A DNA stretch of 11,821 nt from Desulfobacula sp. (GCA_027858355.1 JAQICW010000595.1:1-11821); one strand, 5' to 3'; counted from the first letter of the stretch, positions 1 through 7,625 are shown. Notes: generated by a model not told the origin, from the letters alone. A program made the numbers and translations.

Positions 1-501
1 TTTATAGAGAAATATAAGGATAAGTGGGACTGGGGTGGGCTTAGCCGTAATCGCTCGTTGACGTGGAGCAAAGATTTTATAGAAAAATATAATGATAAGT
101 GGGACTGGGGGGATAATCAATCCTATGGGCTTAGCAGAAATGAATCATTACCATGGAGCGAAGCCTTTATAGAAAAATATAAAGATAAGTGGGACTGGGG
201 CCATGATGATCACTATGGGCTTAGCTTCAATGGCTCGTTGCCCTGGACCGAAGCCTTTATAGAGAAATATAAGGATAAGTGGGACTGGGGTGGGCTTAGC
301 CGTAATCGCTCGTTGCCGTGGAGCAAAGCTTTTATAGAAAAATATAAGGATAAGTGGTACTGGGGGGAGAGTGGGCTTAGTAATAATAGAGCTTTGCCGT
401 GGAGCAAAGCTTTCATAGAAAAATATAAGGATAAGTGGGGCTGGATGGATGATGATCACTATGGGCTTTACATTAATGGCTCATTGCCATGGGATGAAAC
501 T
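1..501 (+). repeat. Six in-frame tandem repeats with a higher-order period
   Basis: Units lie at 1-75, 76-165, 166-255, 256-330, 331-411 and 412-501. Positions 1-60 and 256-315 are identical base for base, and the match continues with one mismatch into the next unit. Units 3 and 6 share the rarer DDHYGL..NGSLPW variant. The array therefore reads as two copies of a three-unit block (1-255 and 256-501), which points to recent unequal crossing-over or slippage. It may continue upstream of the window. Confidence 0.92.
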
Positions 502-1089
502 CTTATCGAAATGTTCATTCCTTATGAGATTTATCCTGAATTCAATCCTTATGAGTATCCTGAAGATAATATAACTAAAGTTCACGAACTGACTAAAAAA
601 CTGAGTCCATCTCAAGTTCAATATATCTTATTGCATGAGCTTAAAGATTCGTCAAAGAAAAAACAAGTCCGAGTATTAATTGGTACTGGTGATTCTCTTA
701 TGGATAAGGGCTTCTCAGACGTTATCGAATTAGTGAATAAAAACAAATATGATCTAAAATTTATCTTATCCTATGATTACTCTGAGATCCTGGATCTCAT
801 CGACAAAGAATCAGTTGATATCTTTATTTTGCTAATGAACAATATTGGTCCTTTTGATTTGGGTGTAGATAGTCGTTTGGAAAATTCTTTACAACTTATC
901 GATAAAATCAAATTAGAGCACAGAAAACCTGTAATAGCCTTATTAGCCTGGATGGAAAATGCTTCTGTAATAGAAAGAGCTAAAATATCTGCTGATCATT
1001 TCTTTTTTTGTCCACCTAATGTTGAGGCTTTTATGGATGCTTTTGAGAAGTGTTTGGACATGCTTCCTGGATTTGATAAAATGCAGTGA
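1..1089 (+). CDS. Tandem-repeat protein with C-terminal degenerate receiver-like domain (5' partial)
   Basis: The frame is open from the first base, so the gene begins outside the window; 362 residues are visible. Residues 1-167 are six copies of a 25-30 residue repeat, consensus FIEKYKDKWDWG...GLS.N..LPWS.A, rich in Trp, Lys and Asp. Residues 168-221 are a linker. Residues about 222-350 look like a CheY-type alpha/beta receiver: a hydrophobic strand (VRVLIGTG), alternating helices and strands, and a final CPPNVEAF that resembles the KPF loop. The phospho-acceptor position holds no Asp (DIFILLMNN, 273-281) and the conserved Lys is Cys337, so phosphotransfer is unlikely. No signal peptide or membrane segment is visible in this part. 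The function is unknown; repeat-plus-receiver architecture suggests a binding scaffold. Convergent with the flagellin gene. The coding call is secure; the receiver call is moderate. Confidence 0.85.
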   Translation, partial: FIEKYKDKWDWGGLSRNRSLTWSKDFIEKYNDKWDWGDNQSYGLSRNESLPWSEAFIEKYKDKWDWGHDDHYGLSFNGSLPWTEAFIEKYKDKWDWGGLSRNRSLPWSKAFIEKYKDKWYWGESGLSNNRALPWSKAFIEKYKDKWGWMDDDHYGLYINGSLPWDETLIEMFIPYEIYPEFNPYEYPEDNITKVHELTKKLSPSQVQYILLHELKDSSKKKQVRVLIGTGDSLMDKGFSDVIELVNKNKYDLKFILSYDYSEILDLIDKESVDIFILLMNNIGPFDLGVDSRLENSLQLIDKIKLEHRKPVIALLAWMENASVIERAKISADHFFFCPPNVEAFMDAFEKCLDMLPGFDKMQ

Positions 1090-1798
1090 AAGCTGGGAAC
1101 GGGCACAACATGTCCAGCGTCTGAATTACAATATATGAGCCAAACACACTGTCAAAAGCCATTCTTCCATATTCCAGTTAATATATAGAGTTTACAGTAG
1201 TAACCCTTTATTTGCGCTTGTGTGTGAAAAGTTAAAATACTCTTGCTGAAATAATTCTACACAAGGACAAGTGTTCAAAAATTAAATCAGGATGCGAGAA
1301 CCATTTCCGATACACCGAATTTTATAACCATTTTTTCTTTGGGTTAGCTATTATACCAAATTGCTCAGATGAAATAAAGGTGGTGTAATTTCTTAAACTC
1401 TACCCTGACTGTTGGCCATCGCTTCCCTCCAATACAATTGACCGTTGCCGTTCATCATTCAAACCTATTAAAAAAATCAGTATCCAGTAACACTCTGATC
1501 TATTCAAAATGATAAAAAGATCCATAAACAGATTCAATAAGATTAAGGAAATAATATTCCTCTGTAAAATAATAGGGGTAATGGATTCTGCATATTCTTT
1601 GATGTTTATTTAATTCTTCTTTTTGGGTAAGATTGTTTTAACGGCAGGATTCTTTATCAATATATTGCATATTAGCGTCTGGTGATATCAAGGAAGAAAA
1701 TCCTCCTAGGAAATTACAGGGGGCATTGTTCTTTTCCGGTGTGATTCGAACTAAATTTTATTAATTTTTCTATCTGTCGCCTATTGTTGTCCTGGATG
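1090..1798. other. Gene-free gap between convergent genes
   Basis: No convincing gene on either strand and no clear Rho-independent terminator for either convergent gene. An 8-bp inverted repeat (TGGACATG at 1055-1062, CATGTCCA at 1109-1116) straddles the end of the first gene but has no T-tract. The only notable element is the TTAACGGC-type core at 1636-1651. Confidence 0.6.
1636..1706 (-). repeat. TTAACGGC-core inverted-repeat element (isolated copy)
   Basis: TTTTAACGGCAGGATT at 1636-1651 is the exact reverse complement of 7877-7892, a 16-bp match. Downstream, AATCCTCC at 1699-1706 can pair with GG.AGGATT (one bulged base), giving a weak stem with a loop of about 47 bases. It is the only copy of the core family in the opposite orientation. 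It could be an attC-like site, a MITE remnant or chance; the 16-bp identity favours a real dispersed repeat. Confidence 0.4.
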
Positions 1799-3838
1799 CT
1801 ACTGGAGAAGCTCCATAATCCGTTGGGCAGAAGCATTGGCTTGGCTCAAGGCGAATGAGGCGGTTTGTTGAAGTATATTGATCTTGGTGTAATTACTGTA
1901 CTCATCGGCAAAGTCAATATCCCGGATTCCAGATTCAGAAGACGCTATTTGAACCATCGTCATTGAAATATTTGAAATGGTTGATTCCAACTGATTCTGG
2001 GTGGCTCCGATATCACTTCTGATTTTATCAAGGTCTTGAAGGGATGCATCCGCTACTTCCATCGCTATAGATGCATCAATGTTGGTCAAAACATTAATTT
2101 TCCCCAGGGTAAATTGTTCTTTACCTGTTTCTTCCAATTCGATGGTCTGGGAAGGATGTTCGATTGCCTGAAAGTGCTCAACGGTCTTGGTCGGGACATC
2201 ACCGATAACTATATCAGGATCACCAGGCATGCCACCATACTCAACGACATATCCCTCGATATTATTCAGGCCGTCTATTAATCTATTCCACCATGTGCCA
2301 GTTGCAGGGCCACTGAATACCCCTCCCACATAGGCCCAGTGTTCGCCACCCGCATAAGCATTGTTTGGTTCTGGTGCTGTTTGGTCCCAGTTATTATATT
2401 CTCCATTAACGGCAACGCCTCCGTTACCCTGTTGTTCAAAGAACTGTCGTCCCTGGCCTCCATCTTCAAGCCCTTCCGGGCCGGTGACCCAGCGCCATTC
2501 ATCATCTGTTGAAGCGTCGCTTGCTCCGATCCATGCATTCTCAGTAATCAGATTATATATGAAAGCATCTTCATCTGCTGAGGTGATTGTTGCCAGGTAT
2601 CCAGTCATGCCCTCCCAGGTGAGACCTTGTGCTTGGGTAGCAGCTGTATCCCATGCGATATCATCCTGTTGTACAAACTGATAAAAATGCTTTGTGTTTA
2701 CATTCAAGATAATATTTGGATCACTTGGAATTTCTGCTGTGTAAAGTGTGTTGGGGGCGCGATCCTCTTCAGTTGTATAGGTGTAGACGTAATCTGGATC
2801 TGGTGTCACAACCTGGGAAAATTCAAATTGATTAAATCCTTTGGTAATCATTCTAAGAGAACCCAGTGTGGTCAATTCACCGGCATTTATAACCGGGGGC
2901 GCAATAAGTCCAGTCACTTCAATAGATCGTCCGTCTTCGGATCTGAAAAATAAATTCCCATCATGGGTTACACTTGCTTCAACTCCGGTTGATAATTTTT
3001 TCTGGTTTATCGCTTTCACTAAGGCACCGTCAGCATCATTGGCGGTTATAGGAATATCACCGATACTGATACCGTTAATGCTGAAGCTTTTCCCGGTCTG
3101 ACCTGGTTTGATATTGCTCGTGGATTCAACAACTGCAACGGCCTTGATATCTGTGATATCTGTCCATTTGTTTATTTCATCGGCAACAGACCCGATCCCA
3201 TTTTCAGGATCATTATTATACTGAACATCAATACCAATCGTGGTAATCTGTTCTTCATTGTTTTTATTGGTCGTTTGCATACTGATAACGCCAACATTTT
3301 CAGGGGTAACTGTCGACTGGGATGCATGGCCAACTTTATTGGAATCAGCAGAACCAATAGAAATATTTACTGTCTCACCAGAGTACGCTCCAACTTGAAT
3401 TTGTTTATTAACGAAGTTTCCTGAGAGTAGCTTTTGGCCGTTAAAAGAGGTGGTTTTCGATATTACATCAAATTCTTCAAGCAATTTATCAATATCGCTT
3501 TGTATCGCTTTCCTGGTCTCAGTCGTCTGACCGTCTGAAGCGGCCTGGATGGACTTCTGTTTGATGGTGTTAATGATATCTATAGATTCTTCCAAAGCAC
3601 CATCAGCAATCTGAAGCATGGAGATCCCATCATTAGCATTCTTAACTGCTTGTCCAAGTCCCAATCTTTGAGATCTGAGTGAATCTGCAATGAGCATCCC
3701 AGAAGCATCATCGGCTGCACTATTGATCCTCAAACCGGACGATAGTTTTTTCAAGGTAGCGCTGAGATTATTGCTGTTTTTCGATACACTTCTTTGGGCA
3801 ATAAGCGCTGCTATATTTGTATTGATAGCAAGTGACAT
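1799..3838 (-). CDS. fliC: Flagellin with a central C-type lectin-like domain
   Basis: Filament subunit exported by the flagellar type III apparatus. Residues 1-170 are the conserved N-terminal D0/D1 coiled coils (MSLAINTNIAAL, LSSGLRINSAADDA, TSFNGQKLLSG). Residues about 590-679 are the C-terminal D1/D0 helices ending ALSQANASAQRIMELLQ. Both ends are intact, so it should polymerise. Residues about 250-310 match the flagellin IN motif (FSINGISI, then GVEASVTHDGNLFFRSEDG). Residues about 385-536 are a C-type lectin-like domain: GYLATITSADEDAFI, W436-I-G, W.WVTGPEG, E490-P-N, WWN at 516-518 and GYVVEYGG. The protein appears to have no cysteine, so the lectin fold lacks its usual disulfides. At 679 residues it is far longer than a minimal flagellin of about 280. 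No Shine-Dalgarno lies just before the ATG, but this start gives the standard flagellin N-terminus. The symbol is by family, not orthology. Confidence 0.95.
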   Translation of the reverse strand: MSLAINTNIAALIAQRSVSKNSNNLSATLKKLSSGLRINSAADDASGMLIADSLRSQRLGLGQAVKNANDGISMLQIADGALEESIDIINTIKQKSIQAASDGQTTETRKAIQSDIDKLLEEFDVISKTTSFNGQKLLSGNFVNKQIQVGAYSGETVNISIGSADSNKVGHASQSTVTPENVGVISMQTTNKNNEEQITTIGIDVQYNNDPENGIGSVADEINKWTDITDIKAVAVVESTSNIKPGQTGKSFSINGISIGDIPITANDADGALVKAINQKKLSTGVEASVTHDGNLFFRSEDGRSIEVTGLIAPPVINAGELTTLGSLRMITKGFNQFEFSQVVTPDPDYVYTYTTEEDRAPNTLYTAEIPSDPNIILNVNTKHFYQFVQQDDIAWDTAATQAQGLTWEGMTGYLATITSADEDAFIYNLITENAWIGASDASTDDEWRWVTGPEGLEDGGQGRQFFEQQGNGGVAVNGEYNNWDQTAPEPNNAYAGGEHWAYVGGVFSGPATGTWWNRLIDGLNNIEGYVVEYGGMPGDPDIVIGDVPTKTVEHFQAIEHPSQTIELEETGKEQFTLGKINVLTNIDASIAMEVADASLQDLDKIRSDIGATQNQLESTISNISMTMVQIASSESGIRDIDFADEYSNYTKINILQQTASFALSQANASAQRIMELLQ

Positions 3839-3862
3839 TATTTGCTGGTGTTTTTTCCAATT

Positions 3863-3887
3863 TTATTTTGTGATCACAGAACTCCTT
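3863..3887 (-). promoter_or_regulatory. Flagellin leader with displaced AAGGAG and a four-codon mini-ORF
   Basis: On the minus strand a strong AAGGAG (3887-3882) lies 43 bases before the flagellin ATG, too far to serve it. Four bases after it is GTG-ATC-ACA-AAA-TAA (3877-3863), a possible four-residue leader. The same stretch contains the perfect 10-bp palindrome TGTGATCACA (3869-3878), which resembles fused Crp-like half-sites. Either a leader peptide, an operator or chance. Confidence 0.25.
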
Positions 3888-3915
3888 TTCTTATGACGAT
3901 ACACCTATGGATTGT

Positions 3916-3942
3916 TTATCGGTTTATACGTTCATCACCTTG
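3916..3942 (-). promoter_or_regulatory. Possible flagellar sigma-28-type promoter for the flagellin
   Basis: Read on the minus strand, ACCGATAA (3923-3916) matches 7 of 8 bases of the sigma-28 -10 box GCCGATAA. The -35 position 15 bases upstream reads CAAG rather than TAAA, so only the -10 half is good. It would give a 5' UTR of about 75 bases. Flagellin genes are commonly sigma-28 dependent, which supports it; the weak -35 keeps confidence low. Confidence 0.4.
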
Positions 3943-4150
3943 AACATTTACATAAATTCTATCTGACATATTTACTATGGTGCCAATTAGAACTCAGTCT
4001 ATCAAATTGAATATTTATAGATAATCTTTCTATCACACGGTTAAGACCTTCTGTTACATAGAATTTAGTTTAAATATCACTGTGAAGGAAGGTTCTTGTC
4101 TCCTTGATTTTTTGAAAGAATGAGAAACAGATCCAGAATGGGAGATAATG

Positions 4151-4468
4151 ATGAATCTTAAAAAAATGATAGGGGCAAGAATCCAAAAGCTTAGAAAGCA
4201 GAAAGGATTGACCCAGGATGAGCTTTCAGAGAAGGTGAACATCAGTTCCAAATATTTGAGCAGCATTGAGCGGGGAAAAGAAAACCCGACTTTGAACACC
4301 TTCATCAGTATTGCTGAAGAACTTTCCGTTGATATAGAAGAATTCTTTACCGAGATTCAGCTGGAAGATCCCAAAATAACCAAAGAAATGATTTTGTCTT
4401 TGATTGATCAAGCCGATGAGGATCAACTGAAAACCATATATCAGATCCTGGCCGTTATTGTTCAGTAG
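4151..4468 (+). CDS. XRE-family helix-turn-helix regulator
   Basis: About 105 residues. The Cro/CI-type helix-turn-helix fills the first two thirds: IGARIQKLRKQKGLTQDELS, then VNISSKYLSSIERGKENPTL and FISIAEELSVDIEEFF. The rest is a short acidic helical tail (ITKEMILSLIDQADEDQL) that probably dimerises. GGAG at 4141-4144 sits 6 bases before the ATG at 4151 but only 3 before the ATG at 4148, so 4151 is preferred. It is transcribed away from the flagellin gene, and a DNA-binding role near that shared intergenic region or as a stand-alone repressor is possible. Nothing in the sequence shows its target. It is not obviously paired with a toxin gene. Confidence 0.9.
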   Translation: MNLKKMIGARIQKLRKQKGLTQDELSEKVNISSKYLSSIERGKENPTLNTFISIAEELSVDIEEFFTEIQLEDPKITKEMILSLIDQADEDQLKTIYQILAVIVQ

Positions 4469-5134
4469 TCTCACCGGAAAAAGAATCCTGTTCACAGTAA
4501 AATGCCGTTAATAAAATATCACTCCCAAGAGGATGATATCTATTCCAGGTGCGGTTGTTTTTTTTGCCGTCAGGAGAAAAATTATTAAAATCCGCAGAAA
4601 GTATGTTTAAGAAAGCACCTGTCCTTTCTCCTTCTTCCAGTTCCGGTAAAAAAGCAGTATCTTATAGTTCATAGCACATGAATTGATATCTTCCTCTTAT
4701 TAACATTGAAGAAACGAGTATCAATCCATACGCATACATCTATAATCAATATTCAAAAATTTTATTACCTGGTTTTTGGTTTGATTATTTTGACCGATAA
4801 AGAATTGTCTATTATCTTACTGCTGCAACCATTTGAATGGAACAACTCGTTAATTTTGATAGAGCTGTGCCTTAGATGTTGAAAATGGGTAAGGGAAAAA
4901 GAGATATACTTTAAACAATATCACTCGATGTATTACCGAAATGGTATGAGTGAGCCGCCGTTAGATGATTGGACAAATAGCAGCCCACATCCAAAAGTGC
5001 AAATCCTTTTGTTATCAAAAACCCGCCATTGCTATGTGTACCGGTCGCGCTTATAGAAAATCTATAAGTTCCAGGGATCTGGAGCGGCGGTTAAAACAAC
5101 CATCCCGGTTGACCACCTCCGTTAATATATGTGT
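4469..5134. other. Non-coding stretch with core-repeat fragments
   Basis: No convincing gene. GCCGTTAATA at 4504-4513 lies 35 bases after the XRE stop and GAGCCGCCGTTAGAT at 4952-4966; both share the GCCGTTA core. The latter ends in GTTAGAT, a perfect fit to the integron GTTRRRY core, but I could not find a convincing matching left arm for either. A T8 run at 4558-4565 has no stem in front of it, so it is not called a terminator. Confidence 0.5.
5020..5096 (+). repeat. attC-like imperfect palindrome
   Basis: Nested pairing: AACCCGCC (5020-5027) with GGCGGTT (5086-5092) and one bulged C; CCGG (5041-5044) with CTGG (5079-5082); and a perfect inner hairpin CTTATAGA (5050-5057) with TCTATAAG (5061-5068) around AAA. 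The right end reads GTTAAAA, close to but not matching GTTRRRY at the last base. It lies just past the helicase terminator. An integron attC site, a REP/MITE element and a structured RNA are all possible. Confidence 0.45.
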
Positions 5135-5172
5135 AAAAAAAGGGGAGACCATTCAAAATAACAGGCCTCCCC
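5135..5172 (-). terminator. Rho-independent terminator of the helicase gene
   Basis: On the minus strand GGGGAGGCC (5172-5164) pairs with GGTCTCCCC (5150-5142), nine pairs with one G-U, around a 13-base loop, followed by seven T. It starts 20 bases after the helicase stop codon. Confidence 0.88.
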
Positions 5173-5191
5173 ATTCTTATCAAAAAAAATC

Positions 5192-6727
5192 CTAAACCAG
5201 AATAGATACTTCTGAACTATTGTGACAATCCTTAATGCAAGAAGAATTATTGTCTTCCTTATTTGAATCAAGAATTACTTTGTCGAAGGGTATCTGTAAA
5301 TACTGATCTGCAGATTCTGAAAGCTCTACACCAACCTTGGCTCTGGTAATAGCAACATATAACAATCGTACCTCTGCTGTATTCAGATTATAAAATCCAT
5401 CCTCTGTCTGTCTCGGTGTAAAATAATCATTAGCAAGACGAATATATTCCCATTCCCTTCCTTTAGCCTTATGAACAGTGCTAATGACAACATCTGCCTG
5501 GTATTCATATTTGGGTGTAAGCTCTAAAAAATTCTTTAACATGTTTTCGTCATGAGTTTTTACAATATTAACGATGGTCCTCAAATGTCCGCCTTCTGGT
5601 GTTTCTGAAAATTCTATGACTTCATCCCATGATGAGAATCCAAATAGTTCTGAATGATCAGATGGCATACCGTTTTTGAGAGCAGTAACACTTTGCAGAT
5701 AAGTCTTTAACTCAACTGTTCCTCCGATTATAAATGGTATCTTCTTGGCTTGAACGGCAGACACAAACTCACTTATTACACCAGCGTTTGTCCTGCATAA
5801 AACAGTTTTTGAGTTACAGGGACCGATCATGCTGTAAATTTCACGGTTCCCTTGTACAACAGTTCTTTCACCGAGCAACCACAATATTCTTGTTGCAGCA
5901 TCTGCTATAACAGGACCGAACCTGAAAGAACAGGTTAGATAGGATGTATTTGGTGTTGCAATTTTATCCATGGCATTGACGGCACCGCGCCATTCATATA
6001 ACTGCTGGTGTTTGTCTCCAACATAAATGATTTGAGTATTTTGTTTGGCAAGCACATCCAAAATAACTGAATTCGAGTCCTGAGCTTCATCCAGCAAAAT
6101 AAAATCATAAGTAAGTACCGGATTAGAAAGTGCCCAGAGTTTAAGGATACCTTCAAATCCTAATATAGCCGTATCATTTGGATCTATCATCTTATCCCAA
6201 AGAATATTAGCCCAGTGAACGACCTGCTGAAAAAAATCAGACAAATGTTCAATGGGAACAAGCTGCAGTTTACCATGAAGGGGAATATGGTGGAGCGCAG
6301 GCCTTAAATCTGAACTCTGCATAAATTTCTTAATTGTTTCCAGTACCAGAAATCCTTGAGATCGAGGTGTTAGACTAAACTCCTTGGTTAAATTTATTTT
6401 AAGCTGAAGCCCCAGAATCATTGTGACTGCATTGCCATTCATAGAATTTGTCAATTTTCCGGGTATATTGTTGTAGATAGCAGCATTTACAGACATTGCA
6501 AGAGCATGGATAGTAAGGCAATGGACGTTACGTGGGAACTTCTGTCTTGCATCTTTTACTATCGATTTATTAAACGCAAGATACAGTCCGGTTCTATGTG
6601 TATAGGCTGCCATGAAGTGTAAGGTCGAAGTCTTACCTGCACCAGCAAAAGCATTGATTTTTAAATCCTGTAAAGTATTAAACATCTGAAATGCATACTG
6701 TTGCTCACAAGTTGGTTGTAATACCAT
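5192..6727 (-). CDS. Compact UvrD/Rep-type superfamily 1A DNA helicase
   Basis: 511 residues from the ATG at 6727, chosen because GGAG lies 6 bases upstream; an in-frame ATG 10 codons earlier has no such site. All SF1A motifs are present: Q motif PTCEQQYAF (5-13), Walker A AFAGAGKTST (26-35), Ia AFNKSIV (51-57), LTIHALA (71-77), Walker B LLDEAQD (211-217), III YVGDKHQQLYEWRGA (235-249), IV SFRFGP (267-272), V ISTVHKAKGREW (415-426) and VI VRLLYVAITRAK (453-464). It should be an active 3'-5' ssDNA translocase. It is shorter than UvrD or Rep (about 700), so the 1B/2B insertions are reduced. The STVHKAKGREWEY stretch and the size recall FBH1-like and phage/plasmid helicases (inference). It has its own terminator and is separate from the radical SAM gene upstream. 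Role: repair, recombination or defence, undetermined. Confidence 0.92.
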   Translation of the reverse strand: MVLQPTCEQQYAFQMFNTLQDLKINAFAGAGKTSTLHFMAAYTHRTGLYLAFNKSIVKDARQKFPRNVHCLTIHALAMSVNAAIYNNIPGKLTNSMNGNAVTMILGLQLKINLTKEFSLTPRSQGFLVLETIKKFMQSSDLRPALHHIPLHGKLQLVPIEHLSDFFQQVVHWANILWDKMIDPNDTAILGFEGILKLWALSNPVLTYDFILLDEAQDSNSVILDVLAKQNTQIIYVGDKHQQLYEWRGAVNAMDKIATPNTSYLTCSFRFGPVIADAATRILWLLGERTVVQGNREIYSMIGPCNSKTVLCRTNAGVISEFVSAVQAKKIPFIIGGTVELKTYLQSVTALKNGMPSDHSELFGFSSWDEVIEFSETPEGGHLRTIVNIVKTHDENMLKNFLELTPKYEYQADVVISTVHKAKGREWEYIRLANDYFTPRQTEDGFYNLNTAEVRLLYVAITRAKVGVELSESADQYLQIPFDKVILDSNKEDNNSSCIKDCHNSSEVSILV

Positions 6728-6758
6728 TATTATCTCCAATAAAAGTTGAAGTTTCATG

Positions 6759-6809
6759 TTGAAGGCGAACCACTCCTGTCATAGGGGACAGAAGTAGTCG
6801 CCGTTAAAT
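6759..6809 (+). repeat. attC-like imperfect palindrome between helicase and radical SAM genes
   Basis: GGCGA (6764-6768) pairs with TCGCC (6798-6802), CTCCTGTC (6773-6780) pairs with GACAGAAG (6787-6794) at 7 of 8 positions, and the two stems are separated by an unpaired ACCA/TAG. The apex loop is 6 bases. The outer arms TTGA and TTAA add weak pairing. The right end GTTAAAT (6803-6809) fits the integron GTTRRRY core exactly. Two boxes, an unpaired spacer and a total near 50 bases are the attC layout, but the left core is not RYYYAAC. It also lies in the 5' leader of the helicase gene. Confidence 0.5.
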
Positions 6810-6834
6810 ATTAAGATTAAAATAAAGGATGAAG

Positions 6835-6869
6835 AAAAAAGGGCCAGCTACCATTGCAGTGTCCGGCCC
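6835..6869 (-). terminator. Rho-independent terminator of the radical SAM gene
   Basis: On the minus strand GGGCCGG (6869-6863) pairs with CTGGCCC (6847-6841), seven pairs with one G-U, followed by six T. It begins about 20 bases after the stop codon and isolates this gene from the helicase downstream. Confidence 0.85.
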
Positions 6870-6888
6870 TTCCTATTGGTTGTTATAC

Positions 6889-7578
6889 TTAGATATTCAG
6901 TCCTCTCAGATCTTTCCCATTAACCTGGATTCCAGCCCCTTTAAGTGCTTGAGCAAAGGCAATAAGCTTCCATTCAGAGGGCTCAGGTAGTTGAACCTGG
7001 CCAGGCTTGCTGTTAAAACCCAGCCAGACATATTCTGGGGCAATATTGGTAATCCAGTTGGTAAAGACATCCAGATCAAAGTCCATGACTGGCTCAATCG
7101 TTACTACTTTACGCGGATAATTCAAATCCAGAAACTGCTGATACCTCTCGGACGGTACTGGTGCCTTCGACACGGCCGCATACCCCTGGTCCCGATTGGT
7201 TTCCAGCGTCGTCACCAAGATCACATTTGATGGTAAACATGGTATAAATTGCTTAAAATACTCCGGTTTCTTTGATTGAAAATAGTACGTCTTGTCTGGA
7301 CAGCGCTGATTGTGGTTAACGATGGAGTGAATTATTCTGTGTGTATAATCAGGGTCACAGAATGAGATATCGCCATTACCACAGACAAAAACAATTTTTT
7401 TACTGGGAATTTTGACCAGTCTCTCAGGGTGATAATGCGGTGTATAGTTGTAGCAGTCGATACACCTGTGTTTCTGACGTTTCGCCTGTGCCATAAAGGT
7501 CGGTTTACAATAACTACAATTGAAATCACATCCTTTGAATGGATTCCACGTCTTGGCTTCAGCGTACATACGTTCCAT
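6889..7578 (-). CDS. Radical SAM protein of the DUF5131 (phage Gp37/Gp68-like) type
   Basis: 229 residues from the ATG at 7578, which has AAGGAG 8 bases upstream (7592-7587); an ATG six codons earlier has none. The opening AKTWNPFKGCDFNCSYC carries C17-x3-C21-x2-C24, the 4Fe-4S ligand motif that binds S-adenosylmethionine. A second pair, C39 and C42, is an extra metal-ligand candidate. Later segments follow the DUF5131 pattern: IVFVCGNGDISF (the GGE-like loop), TYYFQSKKPEYF, NVILVTTLETNRD, VVTIEPVMDFD and YVWLGFNS. Family members are frequent in phages and mobile islands and their substrate is not established, so no reaction is claimed. The gene has its own terminator and an unusual upstream leader hairpin. 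Family call firm, function unknown. Confidence 0.85.
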   Translation of the reverse strand: MERMYAEAKTWNPFKGCDFNCSYCKPTFMAQAKRQKHRCIDCYNYTPHYHPERLVKIPSKKIVFVCGNGDISFCDPDYTHRIIHSIVNHNQRCPDKTYYFQSKKPEYFKQFIPCLPSNVILVTTLETNRDQGYAAVSKAPVPSERYQQFLDLNYPRKVVTIEPVMDFDLDVFTNWITNIAPEYVWLGFNSKPGQVQLPEPSEWKLIAFAQALKGAGIQVNGKDLRGLNI

Positions 7579-7625
7579 AATGAATTCTCCTTTCATAAGT
7601 TAGTTTTGTTGCTTAGTTTTTTATC

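Noticed and set aside
148..459. Minus-strand ORFs opposite the repeat array
   Set aside because: Shadow frames of the coding repeats; low-complexity translation with no start signal.
1..501. CRISPR-like regular repeats
   Set aside because: The repeats are in frame, contiguous without unique spacers, and encode a consistent 25-30 residue protein motif.
1055..1116. TGGACATG/CATGTCCA inverted repeat as a terminator of the first gene
   Set aside because: The loop is about 46 bases and no T-tract follows.
3966..3986. TTGGCAC on the minus strand (3986-3980) as a sigma-54 -24 element for the flagellin
   Set aside because: The required GC at the -12 position is missing at the fixed spacing.
4965..5195. 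76-codon plus-strand ORF starting inside the GTTAGAT core
   Set aside because: It runs through the inner hairpin and the helicase terminator, has no ribosome-binding site and shows no recognisable domain; better explained as open frame in structured non-coding DNA.
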